A program made the translations under genes and the position numbers. A model generated the notes under the pieces. That model was not told the origin of the DNA and searched no databases. It worked only from the letters and a program-made list of their open reading frames with translations. Shown here one piece after another: positions 10,275 to 18,509 of a DNA stretch of 64,000 nucleotides. Within the stretch, counting starts at the first letter, position 1. Each line of letters begins with the position of its first letter. The stretch is from assembly GCF_024734405.1 (NCBI RefSeq), contig NZ_CP059556.1, positions 3,596,001 through 3,660,000 on the forward strand, in the 5' to 3' direction. Origin of the DNA: Saccharopolyspora gregorii (GTDB taxonomy: Bacteria; Actinomycetota; Actinomycetes; Mycobacteriales; Pseudonocardiaceae).

Positions 10275-10392
10275 CAGGTCTTTCTATCACTCCGAGCCCC
10301 AAGAGGGGGGTGGGTCCCAAGCCCTGAAATCGATCAGCTAATCTAGTGTCACAACAGAACGGAGCCGCCGAGAACACAGGCGGCACTGAGGC

Positions 10393-10478
10393 GTCCGAGT
10401 GGCGGAATGGCAGACGCGCTAGCTTGAGGTGCTAGTGCCCTATTAATGGGCGTGGGGGTTCAAGTCCCCCCTCGGACA
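10393..10478 (+). tRNA. tRNA-Leu (anticodon GAG)
   Basis: An 86-base cloverleaf with acceptor arms GTCCGAG (10393-10399) and CTCGGAC (10471-10477) and discriminator A at 10478. The anticodon stem CTAGC/GCTAG encloses TTGAGGT, giving anticodon GAG. There is a long variable arm as in class II tRNA-Leu, and a T-arm GGGGG-TTCAAGT-CCCCC. CCA is not encoded. Its last 24 bases plus one flanking base recur at 48087-48111, so the gene is the attachment site of an integrated element that regenerates the tRNA 3' end. Confidence 0.96.
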
Positions 10479-10479
10479 C
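10455..10479. repeat. Left attachment-site repeat (tRNA-Leu 3' end)
   Basis: A 25-bp segment covering the T-arm and 3' acceptor strand of tRNA-Leu. It begins GGGGTTCAAG and ends CTCGGACAC. An exact direct copy is at 48087-48111, without the rest of the tRNA. Flanking bases differ immediately on both sides, which is what site-specific integration into a tRNA 3' end leaves. The integrase 1 stop codon is five bases further right. Confidence 0.85.
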
Positions 10480-10483
10480 TCTT

Positions 10484-12004
10484 TTACCCCACGGGCCTTT
10501 CGGGTCCGTGGGGTTTCGCATCCCTAGGTGCGAACTCGCCTCTACGGGCCTCGGCGTTGAGGTTCAGCTCGATTCCGAGGGGCATCTGCCCAGGTTTGAC
10601 CACCTGCACCGGGTCCGCGGCGGATGGCGCTGGCTTGAGCTCCCAGCCTCTGTGGCTGCACGCTACCTCCAGTCCCGCCCGTGAGAGATAGTCCCCGATC
10701 TCCGGCCACGCATCGTGATCAGGTGGTTCCCACCCTTGCTCGCTGAACAACCCGGGTAAGGCGTCGCGGAGACGATCTTCACGGACATAGACATTGCGCG
10801 GCGCCTCGCGCGCCCGTGGTGTGGCGGTGGTGTAGCCATGACGGCAGCGATATCCCGCGCGCCCGTGGACCCAGTGCGCGTCCATCCGGCGACCGCACTC
10901 ACCACAGGACACCAGCCCGGCCAACACGTACCGCCGCGTCTCACCGGTCTTCGTGGGCCGCGCTGCCCGTACCCGCTGAACGGCGATGAACGCCGCCTCA
11001 TCAACCAACGGTGCATGAGCCAATCCCTCGGATACTTCCCAGTCGTTCACCGAGTTCAACCGCACCGGCCCCGAGCCCCGACCGCTTGTCCGTCCCCCGG
11101 TTCCGTGGCCCTGAGTGGTCTGCCGGTTCCAGACCTGCCGACCCGTATACCGCGGATTCTCCAAAATCCCGCCAACGGTTCGTGCTATCCACCGCTCCCC
11201 CACCCGGTGCGAATTTCGCGCCTGATCCGCTCCGGCCGGGCACGGCACACCACGCTCGTTGAGCTCCCGCGCCAACGACGCCATCGATCGACCACGCGCC
11301 CGTTCGGTAAACATCCACCGCACCCACGGCACGGTCTCTGGATCCGGTTCCAGCACGTGTACCCGCCGCCCCCACCGCGCATGCACCGCGTTCGGATGCG
11401 GCCCACCATCAGCCAACCGATACCCATACGGCGGACGGCCGCCAAGGAAACGTCCCTGCGATCGCACCTGGGCCGCCATGGCGGCCTTCACCCGATGCCG
11501 AGCCCGCACCACCTCGCGCTGCGCCTGCGCACCCAGCAACACCATCAACGCCTCGACAACCGGACTGCCCAGCTCCACCGGACCGCCAGCCTCGGGTAAC
11601 CAGACTTGCACCCCGAGCTCGTTCAGCCGGGCTACAACGTCTCGAAACTGATCACCGTAGAAAGCGCGCTCGTATTCGCCCACTACCACGGCATCGAACT
11701 CGCGATCCCGATCCTCCGCGGCCGTCAACAGGGCGGCCGCGGCCCGCCGATCCCACCACGACCACCTCCGGGACCAGCCCTCATCAAAATAGTCGGCCAC
11801 GATCGCGCCGACCCCCTCAACCAACTCCTCCGCCACAGCACGCTGCCACCCACGCGACGTCCCCCGATCCTGAAACTCACTAGTCGACATCCGCCCATAA
11901 AACGCAAACCGCACACCAACAGCCGGTTCTCCGGCCCCTGGCAGCGAGGTGCGACGACGTCCCGCGACAGCATCCGCAAAGCCCGACCCACTCAACCTGC
12001 TCAT
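10484..12004 (-). CDS. Large serine recombinase (integrase 1)
   Basis: About 506-aa serine recombinase. The N-terminal resolvase domain has the nucleophile in FAFYGRMSTSEFQD (Ser40 from the ATG at 12004) and later LMVLLGAQAQREV. A recombinase domain follows (NPRYTGRQVWNRQTTQ), then a zinc-ribbon CGECGRRMDAHW. I chose ATG 12004, preceded by GGGAAGGGG, because the frame upstream lacks family resemblance. Its stop lies five bases inside the left att repeat, the usual place for an integrase gene. It is homologous in layout to the second recombinase at 48-50 kb. Predicted to integrate and excise the 37.6-kb island at tRNA-Leu. Confidence 0.88.
   Translation of the reverse strand: MSRLSGSGFADAVAGRRRTSLPGAGEPAVGVRFAFYGRMSTSEFQDRGTSRGWQRAVAEELVEGVGAIVADYFDEGWSRRWSWWDRRAAAALLTAAEDRDREFDAVVVGEYERAFYGDQFRDVVARLNELGVQVWLPEAGGPVELGSPVVEALMVLLGAQAQREVVRARHRVKAAMAAQVRSQGRFLGGRPPYGYRLADGGPHPNAVHARWGRRVHVLEPDPETVPWVRWMFTERARGRSMASLARELNERGVPCPAGADQARNSHRVGERWIARTVGGILENPRYTGRQVWNRQTTQGHGTGGRTSGRGSGPVRLNSVNDWEVSEGLAHAPLVDEAAFIAVQRVRAARPTKTGETRRYVLAGLVSCGECGRRMDAHWVHGRAGYRCRHGYTTATPRAREAPRNVYVREDRLRDALPGLFSEQGWEPPDHDAWPEIGDYLSRAGLEVACSHRGWELKPAPSAADPVQVVKPGQMPLGIELNLNAEARRGEFAPRDAKPHGPERPVG
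10486..10514. terminator. Intrinsic terminator after tRNA-Leu / integrase 1
   Basis: ACCCCACGG (10486-10494) pairs perfectly with CCGTGGGGT (10506-10514), flanked by T-rich TTTT on the left and TTT on the right. It sits between the convergent tRNA-Leu and recombinase 1 genes and overlaps the recombinase C-terminal codons, so it can end transcription from both sides. Confidence 0.7.
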
Positions 12005-12163
12005 CTCGGCCCCTTCCCTAGCCCTAGAAGCCGAGACCCACAGGCCCCTCACCCATGACAACGAGCCCTTCCGCTTCCACCCGAACAGAGCAGTCGCCCC
12101 AGAAATCGACAACGGGACCCCCACAGCAGGGACGTTGGAGAGAGCGCGGCCGGGATCGCCATT

Positions 12164-12800
12164 TCACGGACGGCTGCTCTCCGGGCCCACGACCTTCGCT
12201 ACGCCGTGAGGCTGCTGACGAGTTCCGAACGAGCGCATGCGACGCAGGTGGCGCGGCAGGCCACGGAACGGGACCGGTCGTGGCCGAGCGTCGTCGCGGA
12301 AGTAGGCGTCCGAGCCTCCGTCGACGAACACGACGCTTCCCACCAGGAAGTCCGCGGCCTCGGAGCGCATGAACACCACCCGATCCGCGAGCTGCGAGGG
12401 ATCGCCGTAGCCACCGATCGGGACCGGGAACGACTTGATCGCGCCGGCCTGGGAGGCATCGGCCAACTGACCTTCCAGCAACGGGGTCAGGACGGCACCC
12501 GGAGCGAGAGCGTTGAGCCGGATCCCCGAACCCGCCGATTTCCCGGCAGCACCGCGTTGCGGCGCACCCAGCGGCTCAGCGCGATCTTGGAACCGGCGTA
12601 GAGCATCGCGGCAGCGGTTCTCCCGTACCACCGCACGCTGCGCAGCGCCTTGTCCGCGTCACCGGCCAGCAGTGCGCGAATCGCACGACCTCGCACCACG
12701 GGTGTCGTGGTCGTGGAGTTGCTGGAGAACACAACGACCTTGGCGTTGCCCGCGGCGGCCAGAGCGGGGCGCCACTGCCGCAGCAGCTCCACCGCACCGA
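12164..12800 (-). pseudogene. 3-alpha-hydroxysteroid dehydrogenase (HsdA-like SDR) remnant
   Basis: Two overlapping frames together read as the C-terminal two thirds of an HsdA-type SDR. The first (about 12792-12553) contains VVVFSSNSTTTT and YAGSKIALSRWVRRNA; the second (about 12542-12240) contains GSGIRLNALAPGAVLTPLLE and VVFVDGGSDAYFR. The insertion between the serine strand and the YxxxK motif, and the LNxxAPGA...TPLL block, are typical of 3-alpha-HSD/carbonyl reductase. The cofactor-binding N-terminus is missing and a frameshift lies near 12545-12553, so it is dead. It sits between recombinase 1 and the SDR operon and was probably its last gene, trimmed during island rearrangement. Confidence 0.7.
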
Positions 12801-12821
12801 TCGTGGAATTCGGGGCCTACG

Positions 12822-13682
12822 TCACGCATCCGGCTGGGCGACGAAGCGGCTCCGGAACGGCACCGGGGCACGACGTTCGACGAGCTGTTCAGCGCGGGAA
12901 CGCATGGCGCCTAGCACCATCTCCGGTTGCGTGACTATGTAGAACTCGCCCTGCGCGGCCTGATCCATGATCGTCTCGGCGGCCTCGGTAGGCGTGATCG
13001 CGCGCTCGCGGACCGCGAACATGTCACGGCGGTGCTGTTCTGCCGCGTCCACATCGCCGTGGTCAACGCCGCCGGCGCTGGTGAAGATGTCCGAGTCGAC
13101 CGCTCCGGGCAGCACGGCCGCGACGTTGATCTCCACGCCGAGGAGCCCGATCTCCTGGTGCAGGCATTCGGCGATGGCGAGCACGGCGTGCTTGCTCATG
13201 ATGTAGGACGACTGCATCGGCATGGACACCACCGAGCCGATGGAAGCCATCACCAGCACGTGTGCGCTTGCCGGGGCTGCGATCATGCCTGGGAGGAACG
13301 CCCGGGCGGTGTGGAACACGCCGTTGATGTTGACCTCCACCAACCGCTGCCAGCTGTCGGCAGGGGTGTCCCAGAGGTAGCCGAACTGCTGCAGTCCGGC
13401 GTTGGCGACCAGCAACCGCACCGGCCCCAGTTCGGCGCCCACCCAGTCGGCCATCGCCGCCATCGCCTCGGCGTCGCGCACGTCGACGACGTAGGGCACG
13501 CCGCGCCCGGGGGCAGGAAGTTCACCCGCCACCCGGCGCGCGGCGGCCTCATCGATGTCGGCGATCACGACCGTCATGCCCAGTCGTCCGGCCAGGTGGT
13601 GGGCCAGACCTTCGCCGATCCCGGCTCCCGCGCCGGTGACCACGGCCAGCCCGCCGCCGAAGAGCTCCTGCTGGGTCGCCAT
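12822..13682 (-). CDS. SDR oxidoreductase
   Basis: 286-aa classical SDR. Cofactor loop VTGAGAGIG, VANAGLQQFG, serine strand LVMASIGSVVSM and catalytic YIMSK are all present. ATG 13682 was chosen because the cofactor strand begins about 15 residues later. Fourth gene of a tightly spaced leftward operon (esterase, BVMO, SDR, SDR; gaps of 28, 28 and 14 bp), so it probably oxidises a hydroxyl produced or exposed by the BVMO/esterase pair. A 17-beta- or 3-hydroxysteroid dehydrogenase role is plausible but not demonstrable here. Confidence 0.82.
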   Translation of the reverse strand: MATQQELFGGGLAVVTGAGAGIGEGLAHHLAGRLGMTVVIADIDEAAARRVAGELPAPGRGVPYVVDVRDAEAMAAMADWVGAELGPVRLLVANAGLQQFGYLWDTPADSWQRLVEVNINGVFHTARAFLPGMIAAPASAHVLVMASIGSVVSMPMQSSYIMSKHAVLAIAECLHQEIGLLGVEINVAAVLPGAVDSDIFTSAGGVDHGDVDAAEQHRRDMFAVRERAITPTEAAETIMDQAAQGEFYIVTQPEMVLGAMRSRAEQLVERRAPVPFRSRFVAQPDA

Positions 13683-13696
13683 GCCTGCCCCTTCGC

Positions 13697-14455
13697 TCAG
13701 CGGGTTTGGCTGCCGCCGTTGAGGTCGATGGTCTGGCCGGTCAGCCAGCCCGCCTCCGGGGAGGCGAGGTAGATGACGGCGGCACCGGCGTCCTCCGGCG
13801 TACCGAGCCTCCCCGTCGGGATTCCCGCGGCGACCTCCTCGGTCCCGGTACCGCGCCCGGCGTTGCTCATCAGACCCAGCGCCAGCACGTTCGCCGTGAC
13901 GCCCGCGGACGCCTCTTCCTGGGAGATGTGGCGGATGAAGCCCTCCACACCGCTCTTGCCCGAGCCGTAGAGCGCCACACCCATGCTCAATCCGACGCGG
14001 CCCGCGCCGGAGGAGATCTGCACGATCCGCCCCCAGCCCGCCTCGCGCATGCCGGGCAGCACGGCGTGCACGCAGTTCATCGCGCCGAACAGGTTGATCT
14101 CCACGGGGGTGCGCCACTTCGCCGGGTCGAGATCGCGGAACGGGCCGTAACCCATGTCGCCGATGTCAGCGGGGATTCCCGCGTTGTTGACGAGCACGTC
14201 GACCGGTCCGCCGAGTTCCGCTCCTGCCTTGGCCACCCCGGCACGCACGCCGTCGAGATCGGTGACGTCGAAAGGCACCGGGACGGCTCGACCACCGGCC
14301 TGCTCGATCTGGGCGCAGGTCTCCTCGGCTCGGCCCGGTTCGAGATCGTTGACGGCGACCGCCGCGCCCTGACCCGCCAGCGCGCGGGCCATGCCGGCGC
14401 CTGCGTTGCGGCCCGCTCCGGTGACCAGCGCGATGTGGCCGGTGAAGTCGAACAT
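13697..14455 (-). CDS. SDR oxidoreductase with NAGAG cofactor loop
   Basis: 252-aa SDR. The usual TGxxxGxG loop reads TGAGRNAGAG, a variant seen in some FabG-like and hydroxysteroid dehydrogenases. NNAG, SSGAGRVG and YGSGK follow, and the C-terminus is the normal LTGQTIDLNGGSQ. Start ATG 14455. Lies 14 bp upstream of the next SDR and 28 bp after the BVMO, in the same leftward operon. Likely a steroid alcohol or ketone oxidoreductase by context; the exact position acted on is unknown. Confidence 0.82.
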   Translation of the reverse strand: MFDFTGHIALVTGAGRNAGAGMARALAGQGAAVAVNDLEPGRAEETCAQIEQAGGRAVPVPFDVTDLDGVRAGVAKAGAELGGPVDVLVNNAGIPADIGDMGYGPFRDLDPAKWRTPVEINLFGAMNCVHAVLPGMREAGWGRIVQISSGAGRVGLSMGVALYGSGKSGVEGFIRHISQEEASAGVTANVLALGLMSNAGRGTGTEEVAAGIPTGRLGTPEDAGAAVIYLASPEAGWLTGQTIDLNGGSQTR

Positions 14456-14483
14456 GGTGCTTTTCCCTCCAGCAGTGGTGTTC

Positions 14484-16436
14484 TCAGCGGTGCAGCAGCA
14501 GATCGTCGGGGTCGGGGGCGCGCAGCATCGTCCAGTAATCGACCAGGCGCCACGGGCAGGACACCCACGCTCGACCGGCGGCGTTGCGGTAGTAGCCGTT
14601 GGCCGTGCCCCCGTGCTGCCAGACGGTCCGGTCCAGCTCGGCGTCGACCCCGGCGTTGTAGGCGTCGGTGGCCTCGACGGTCGGTTCAGCGGCCGCGTGT
14701 CCCCCGTCGATGAGGAACCGCAAGGTCTCCACCGCGTAGTGCACGTGCTCCTCACTGGTCACGTTGTGCCCACCGCCGTGGTTCGGCGCCGAATTCGGCC
14801 CGGCCGTGACGAAGAAGTTCGGGAACCCCGGCACCGTGATGCCCAGGTAGGCGCGCGGATCGCGGCTGTGGTCCCACTTCTGGGCCAGCGTGACCCCGTC
14901 GCGGCCCACGACGTCGAGGAAGTTCAGGTACTCCAGCTTGAAACCGGTCGCCCAGATGATCACATCGGCTTCCAGGAACTCCCCGCTGGCCAGGTGCACG
15001 CCGTTGGGCTCGATCCTGTCGAAGGTCGTGCGGTGCAGCGCGACGTCCTCGCGGCGCGCAGCGGCGAGGAAGCCGGGGTCCTTGACGATGCGCTTGGCGA
15101 ACGGCGGGAAGTCCGGGGTCAGCATCTCGACCAGGTCGGGCCGGTCACCGAGCTCCTCGTGCAGGTGCTTCAAGCAGATCTGCATGAGCGCGTCGTTGGC
15201 CGGTGAGCAGGAGACGTGCTCGGCGTACCAGTCGGGGTCGATGCGAGGGATCTGGAAACCCTTGTCCGCGGTGAACCAGTGCGTCACCAGCCGGTACCAC
15301 TGGTGGAAGTACGGGATGTGCCGCAACGCCCATCGCACGTCCTCGTCCACTCCGGACACGACGTTGCGCTCCGGGGTGATCCAGTGCGGTTGCCGGAACA
15401 CCACGTCCAGGTGCTCGGCGCGTTCGGCGAGGTCGGCGACGACCTGCACGGCCGTGCACCCGGTGCCCAGGACCACGACGCGCTTGCCGTCGAGCTCGAC
15501 GGAATCGTCCCACTCGGCGGTGTGCATGGCCACGCCCTCGAAGCTCTCCGCCCCGGGGACCTCGGGGATGGAGGCGGCGTTGAGGATGCCGGTGGCGGTG
15601 ATGACGGCGTTGGCCTCGTAGACCTCCGGGGAACCGTCGGGGCCCTGCACGCGGACGTGCCACAGCAGCCGCTGCTCGTCCCACTCGCACCCCAGCACGC
15701 GCGACCGCAGCTCGACGTGGTCGCGGACCCCGTACTTGTCGGCCACGTGCCGCAGGTAGGCCATGTATTCCGGGCCCATCGGGTAGAACTTCGACCAGTC
15801 CGGGTTGAGCTCGAAGGAGTACGAGTAGAAGTGGCTCGGGGTGTCCACCGCGGCACCGGGGTAGGTGTTGCGCGACCAGGTGCCGCCGAGGTCGTCGGAC
15901 GCCTCGAAGACCCGGAACTCGATGCCGGCCTCGGCGAGCTCGACCGCCGCGTTGATGCCGACCATCCCGGCGCCCACTACGGCCACCCGGAAACCGTCCG
16001 GGACCGGGCGGTGCTCGGGTTCGGAGGCGGGAACCGGTGGGAAACCGGCTTGTTCCCGCAGGTAGGCCACGTACTCCGGGCCGATGTCGTCATCGGTGGC
16101 GACCCGGCTCATCTCCAGGAAGAGCTCGTCGTCGGGCACGCGCAGCTCGGGTACGAGCTCGGAGCTCAGCACCGCGCGAGCCCGGCGGCGCACCTCCTCT
16201 GCGACCTCGGCCGGGTACTCCCCCGGTGCCGACGCCGGTTCGGCCGCCTTCGCCTTCTCCAGCAGGGAGGCGAACTCGTCCAGCAGCGACCGGTCGCCGG
16301 TCAGGTGCACCAGCGTCATCAGCAGCGGTCCCGGGGCGACCGCGTCGATCGCCGCGTTCAGCCGTTCCGGGTCCGCGTCGTGGACCGCGTTGACCGCGCG
16401 GGTCGAGCGGTCCCCCGGAATCACCGACGTCGTCAT
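14484..16436 (-). CDS. Baeyer-Villiger monooxygenase (FAD/NADPH)
   Basis: 650-aa type I BVMO that would insert oxygen next to a ketone. An N-terminal extension of about 145 residues precedes the FAD Rossmann motif GAGMVG (155-160). The family fingerprint FxGxxxHxxxWD is present as FEGVAMHTAEWDD (near 299), followed by the NADPH site VLGTGCTAVQ and the late ATG-containing strand IIWATGFKLEYL. Start ATG 16436 follows the esterase stop by 28 bp. Next to an HSL-type esterase, the known logic (steroid monooxygenase plus esterase in Rhodococcus) is conversion of a 20-ketosteroid to a 17-acetate, then hydrolysis. That substrate is inference; cyclic-ketone oxidation is an alternative. Confidence 0.9.
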   Translation of the reverse strand: MTTSVIPGDRSTRAVNAVHDADPERLNAAIDAVAPGPLLMTLVHLTGDRSLLDEFASLLEKAKAAEPASAPGEYPAEVAEEVRRRARAVLSSELVPELRVPDDELFLEMSRVATDDDIGPEYVAYLREQAGFPPVPASEPEHRPVPDGFRVAVVGAGMVGINAAVELAEAGIEFRVFEASDDLGGTWSRNTYPGAAVDTPSHFYSYSFELNPDWSKFYPMGPEYMAYLRHVADKYGVRDHVELRSRVLGCEWDEQRLLWHVRVQGPDGSPEVYEANAVITATGILNAASIPEVPGAESFEGVAMHTAEWDDSVELDGKRVVVLGTGCTAVQVVADLAERAEHLDVVFRQPHWITPERNVVSGVDEDVRWALRHIPYFHQWYRLVTHWFTADKGFQIPRIDPDWYAEHVSCSPANDALMQICLKHLHEELGDRPDLVEMLTPDFPPFAKRIVKDPGFLAAARREDVALHRTTFDRIEPNGVHLASGEFLEADVIIWATGFKLEYLNFLDVVGRDGVTLAQKWDHSRDPRAYLGITVPGFPNFFVTAGPNSAPNHGGGHNVTSEEHVHYAVETLRFLIDGGHAAAEPTVEATDAYNAGVDAELDRTVWQHGGTANGYYRNAAGRAWVSCPWRLVDYWTMLRAPDPDDLLLHR

Positions 16437-16464
16437 CAATCCTCCGTTTCGTGAGCGCGCGGGG

Positions 16465-17418
16465 TCACCACGGCAGCGGGTGGGCGACCTTCGCGCGCAG
16501 GACACCGGCGATCTCGGCCAGTGCTTGTCTGCCGCGCGCCAGGTGGTGGAGCTGCATCAGGAACCCGTGGCCGACGCCCGGATACCGGGTGAAGGTGGTC
16601 TGCACACCGGCGTCGCGCAGCCGCTCGGCGTAGCGCTCGGACCAGTCCCGGAGCGGGTCCATCTCCCCCACCGCCACGATCGCCTGCGGCAGTCCGCTCA
16701 GGTCGGGGGCGTAACAGGGCACCTCGTCCGGGCCGGTCGGGTCGGGTTCGCCCGCGCGGGCGAGTTCGTGCAGGTAGAACACGTCGTCACGGGTCAGGCC
16801 AGGACCATCGGCGAATTCCTGGACCGAGGGCGCGGCCATGTCCCGGTCGAGTCCGCCGTACATCAGGACCTGGCAGAACAACTGCGGTCCGCGGTCACGG
16901 GCGCGCAGCGCCACGAGCGCGGCCAGGGTGCCGCCCGCGCTGTCGCCCGCCACCGTGATGTGTTCGGCGCGCACGCCCAGTTCCCGGGCATGCGCAGCCA
17001 CCCATGCGGTCGCTGCGCAGGCATCGTCGACCTGGGTCGGCGGTGGGTGCTCCGGCGCGAGCCGGTAGTCCACGGCGAAGACTCGATGCCCAGTGTCGGC
17101 GGCGATGGCTCGGGCGAAGGGCTCGAAGGAGTGGTTGCTGCCCATGACCATGCCGCCGCCGTGGAAGTACACGATCGCCGGGAGTTCCTCGTCCTCGGTC
17201 GGGCTGTAGATCCGCAAGGCCACGGTGCCCACACCGCTGGGGATCTCCCGGTCCTCGACCGCTGCCATCTTCGCCATGTCCGGCGGGTGCGGCAGCTGCT
17301 CCAGGCCCGCGCGGACCGCTTCCAGGCCGATCTCGCGCATCGTCCCCGCGCGCTGGGACCGGCGCTGCCGGTCCAGCGCCGCGAGATCCGGATCCAGGGC
17401 CGGGATGTGTACCGCCAT
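16465..17418 (-). CDS. Alpha/beta hydrolase esterase, HSL family
   Basis: 317-aa cytoplasmic esterase of the hormone-sensitive-lipase family. It has the oxyanion-hole motif YFHGGGMVMG, nucleophile elbow GDSAGGT, acid in VGEMDPLRDW and histidine in YPGVGHGFLM. It is the first gene of the operon with the BVMO and two SDRs and is the natural candidate to hydrolyse the ester the BVMO makes. A CCCGCTGATCGGG palindrome lies 72 bp upstream of its start. Confidence 0.9.
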   Translation of the reverse strand: MAVHIPALDPDLAALDRQRRSQRAGTMREIGLEAVRAGLEQLPHPPDMAKMAAVEDREIPSGVGTVALRIYSPTEDEELPAIVYFHGGGMVMGSNHSFEPFARAIAADTGHRVFAVDYRLAPEHPPPTQVDDACAATAWVAAHARELGVRAEHITVAGDSAGGTLAALVALRARDRGPQLFCQVLMYGGLDRDMAAPSVQEFADGPGLTRDDVFYLHELARAGEPDPTGPDEVPCYAPDLSGLPQAIVAVGEMDPLRDWSERYAERLRDAGVQTTFTRYPGVGHGFLMQLHHLARGRQALAEIAGVLRAKVAHPLPW

Positions 17419-17489
17419 CGACCTGCCTCTCCTCGTTGACCAAGCGGGTCAGAGTCTTGCGGCTCCCGACCGGTCCGGCTCGTGCGATT

Positions 17490-17502
17490 CCCGCTGATCG
17501 GG
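17490..17502. promoter_or_regulatory. Steroid-box palindrome upstream of the esterase operon
   Basis: CCCGCTGATCGGG, one base from the CCCGCTCATCGGG boxes found upstream of hsaB and between kshA and hsaA. It lies 72 bp upstream of the esterase start and just downstream of the truncated kstD, where a promoter for the BVMO operon is expected. Confidence 0.5.
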
Positions 17503-17517
17503 ACACCTGTTCGCCGG

Positions 17518-17861
17518 TCACACCCGCGTGCGCATGTCGAGTGCGGCGAGGTGGTAGTCGATGAGGGCGGCACCGGTGTCCAGAAATGCGTCCTGCACGG
17601 CGGGTGGGGTGCGATCACCGACGACGGCCCGGAAGTAGGTCCTCGCGTCCTCCACCGTGTCCTGATCCCCGGCCCGCTTGAGCGCCGCGTTGCACGGAAA
17701 CCACAGTCCCCCACCGGAACAGGCAGTCGTACCGCCGAGGTGACCGGCGGCCTCGACCACGACGACCGACAGACCCTCCCTGGAAGCCGGGTAGGCCCCC
17801 GTCAGAGCGCCGCCGCCCGGATCCCACGAAGCACATCGCGCTCATCCCATGCCACGCTCAT
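17518..17861 (-). pseudogene. Truncated KstD (N-terminal fragment)
   Basis: Reads as the first roughly 110 residues of a 3-ketosteroid delta-1-dehydrogenase: MSVAWDERDVL, then an indel, then the FAD region GGALTGAYPASREGLSVVVV, GGTTACSGGGLWFPCN and YFRAVVGDRTP. Full KstD proteins are over 500 aa; this stops at 17518 after ALDMRTRV. The ATG at 17861 overlaps the hsaB stop (ATGA), so an hsaB-kstD pair was once coupled. The catalytic and substrate domains are gone. A complete KstD-like gene is present at 32.9-34.6 kb. Confidence 0.75.
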
Positions 17862-18424
17862 CGCAGCGCCTCCTGCTCGTCTCTTGAGGACGCGACATCG
17901 AGGTCGTGACGGCCTCGGTAGAAAAGCAGGGGCCGTCCCCCGCGTTCGGCGCGCAAGGAGGTGACGCGGCCGACGACGATCTCGTGGTCCCCGCCATCGT
18001 GGATCGACTCGATCTGGCAATGGATCCAGGCCAGAACGCCGTCCAGCAGCACTTCACCCGCTGGGCCGCTCCGCCAGTCGACGGCGTCGAACTTCGATCC
18101 TCCGCTGGATCCGAAAGCCGCGCAGACCGCGCCCTGGTGTTCCGCCAGGACGTTGACCGTGAACCGGCCGCCTGCGCGGATGCGCGGCCAGCTCGTCGAA
18201 CCCCGGCCCGGGCAGATCAACACCAGCGGCGGATCCAACGACACCGCGCTGAAGGACTGGCAGGCGAACCCGCGGGGTCGGCCGCCTCCGATCCCGGCAA
18301 CGATGGTGATCCCCGTGCAGAAGCGGCCGAGCACGTCGCGGTACTCATCCGGCGGAATCAACGTTTCCCCTCTCACCGCGGTCGATCTCATCTGATCGTC
18401 GGTTCTCGCGGGGAGGGAGACCAT
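17858..18424 (-). CDS. hsaB: Flavin reductase component HsaB
   Basis: 188-aa NADH:FMN/FAD reductase that supplies reduced flavin to HsaA, the 3-HSA 4-hydroxylase. Diagnostic strings are LGRFCTGITIV, RGFACQSFSAVSLDPPLVL, GGRFTVNVLAE, IHDGGDHEIVVG and PLLFYRG, which match mycobacterial HsaB closely. Start ATG 18424 has GGGAG five bases upstream, and that ribosome site overlaps the CCCGCTCATCGGG palindrome. It is separated from hsaA by 3.7 kb and is followed by the truncated kstD with a 4-bp overlap. Confidence 0.9.
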   Translation of the reverse strand: MVSLPARTDDQMRSTAVRGETLIPPDEYRDVLGRFCTGITIVAGIGGGRPRGFACQSFSAVSLDPPLVLICPGRGSTSWPRIRAGGRFTVNVLAEHQGAVCAAFGSSGGSKFDAVDWRSGPAGEVLLDGVLAWIHCQIESIHDGGDHEIVVGRVTSLRAERGGRPLLFYRGRHDLDVASSRDEQEALR

Positions 18425-18431
18425 CAGTTCT

Positions 18432-18444
18432 CCCGCTCATCGGG
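18432..18444. promoter_or_regulatory. Steroid-box palindrome at hsaB
   Basis: CCCGCTCATCGGG, identical to the left half of the inverted pair at 22061-22097. It lies eight bases upstream of the hsaB start and overlaps its ribosome binding site, so a bound regulator would block transcription or initiation. Confidence 0.6.
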
Positions 18445-18509
18445 CAGCATCGTGCTGAAATGAGCGAGCGGGGCGGCCCATCCGGTCCGCCCCGCCGCAT
18501 CAACGCCGG

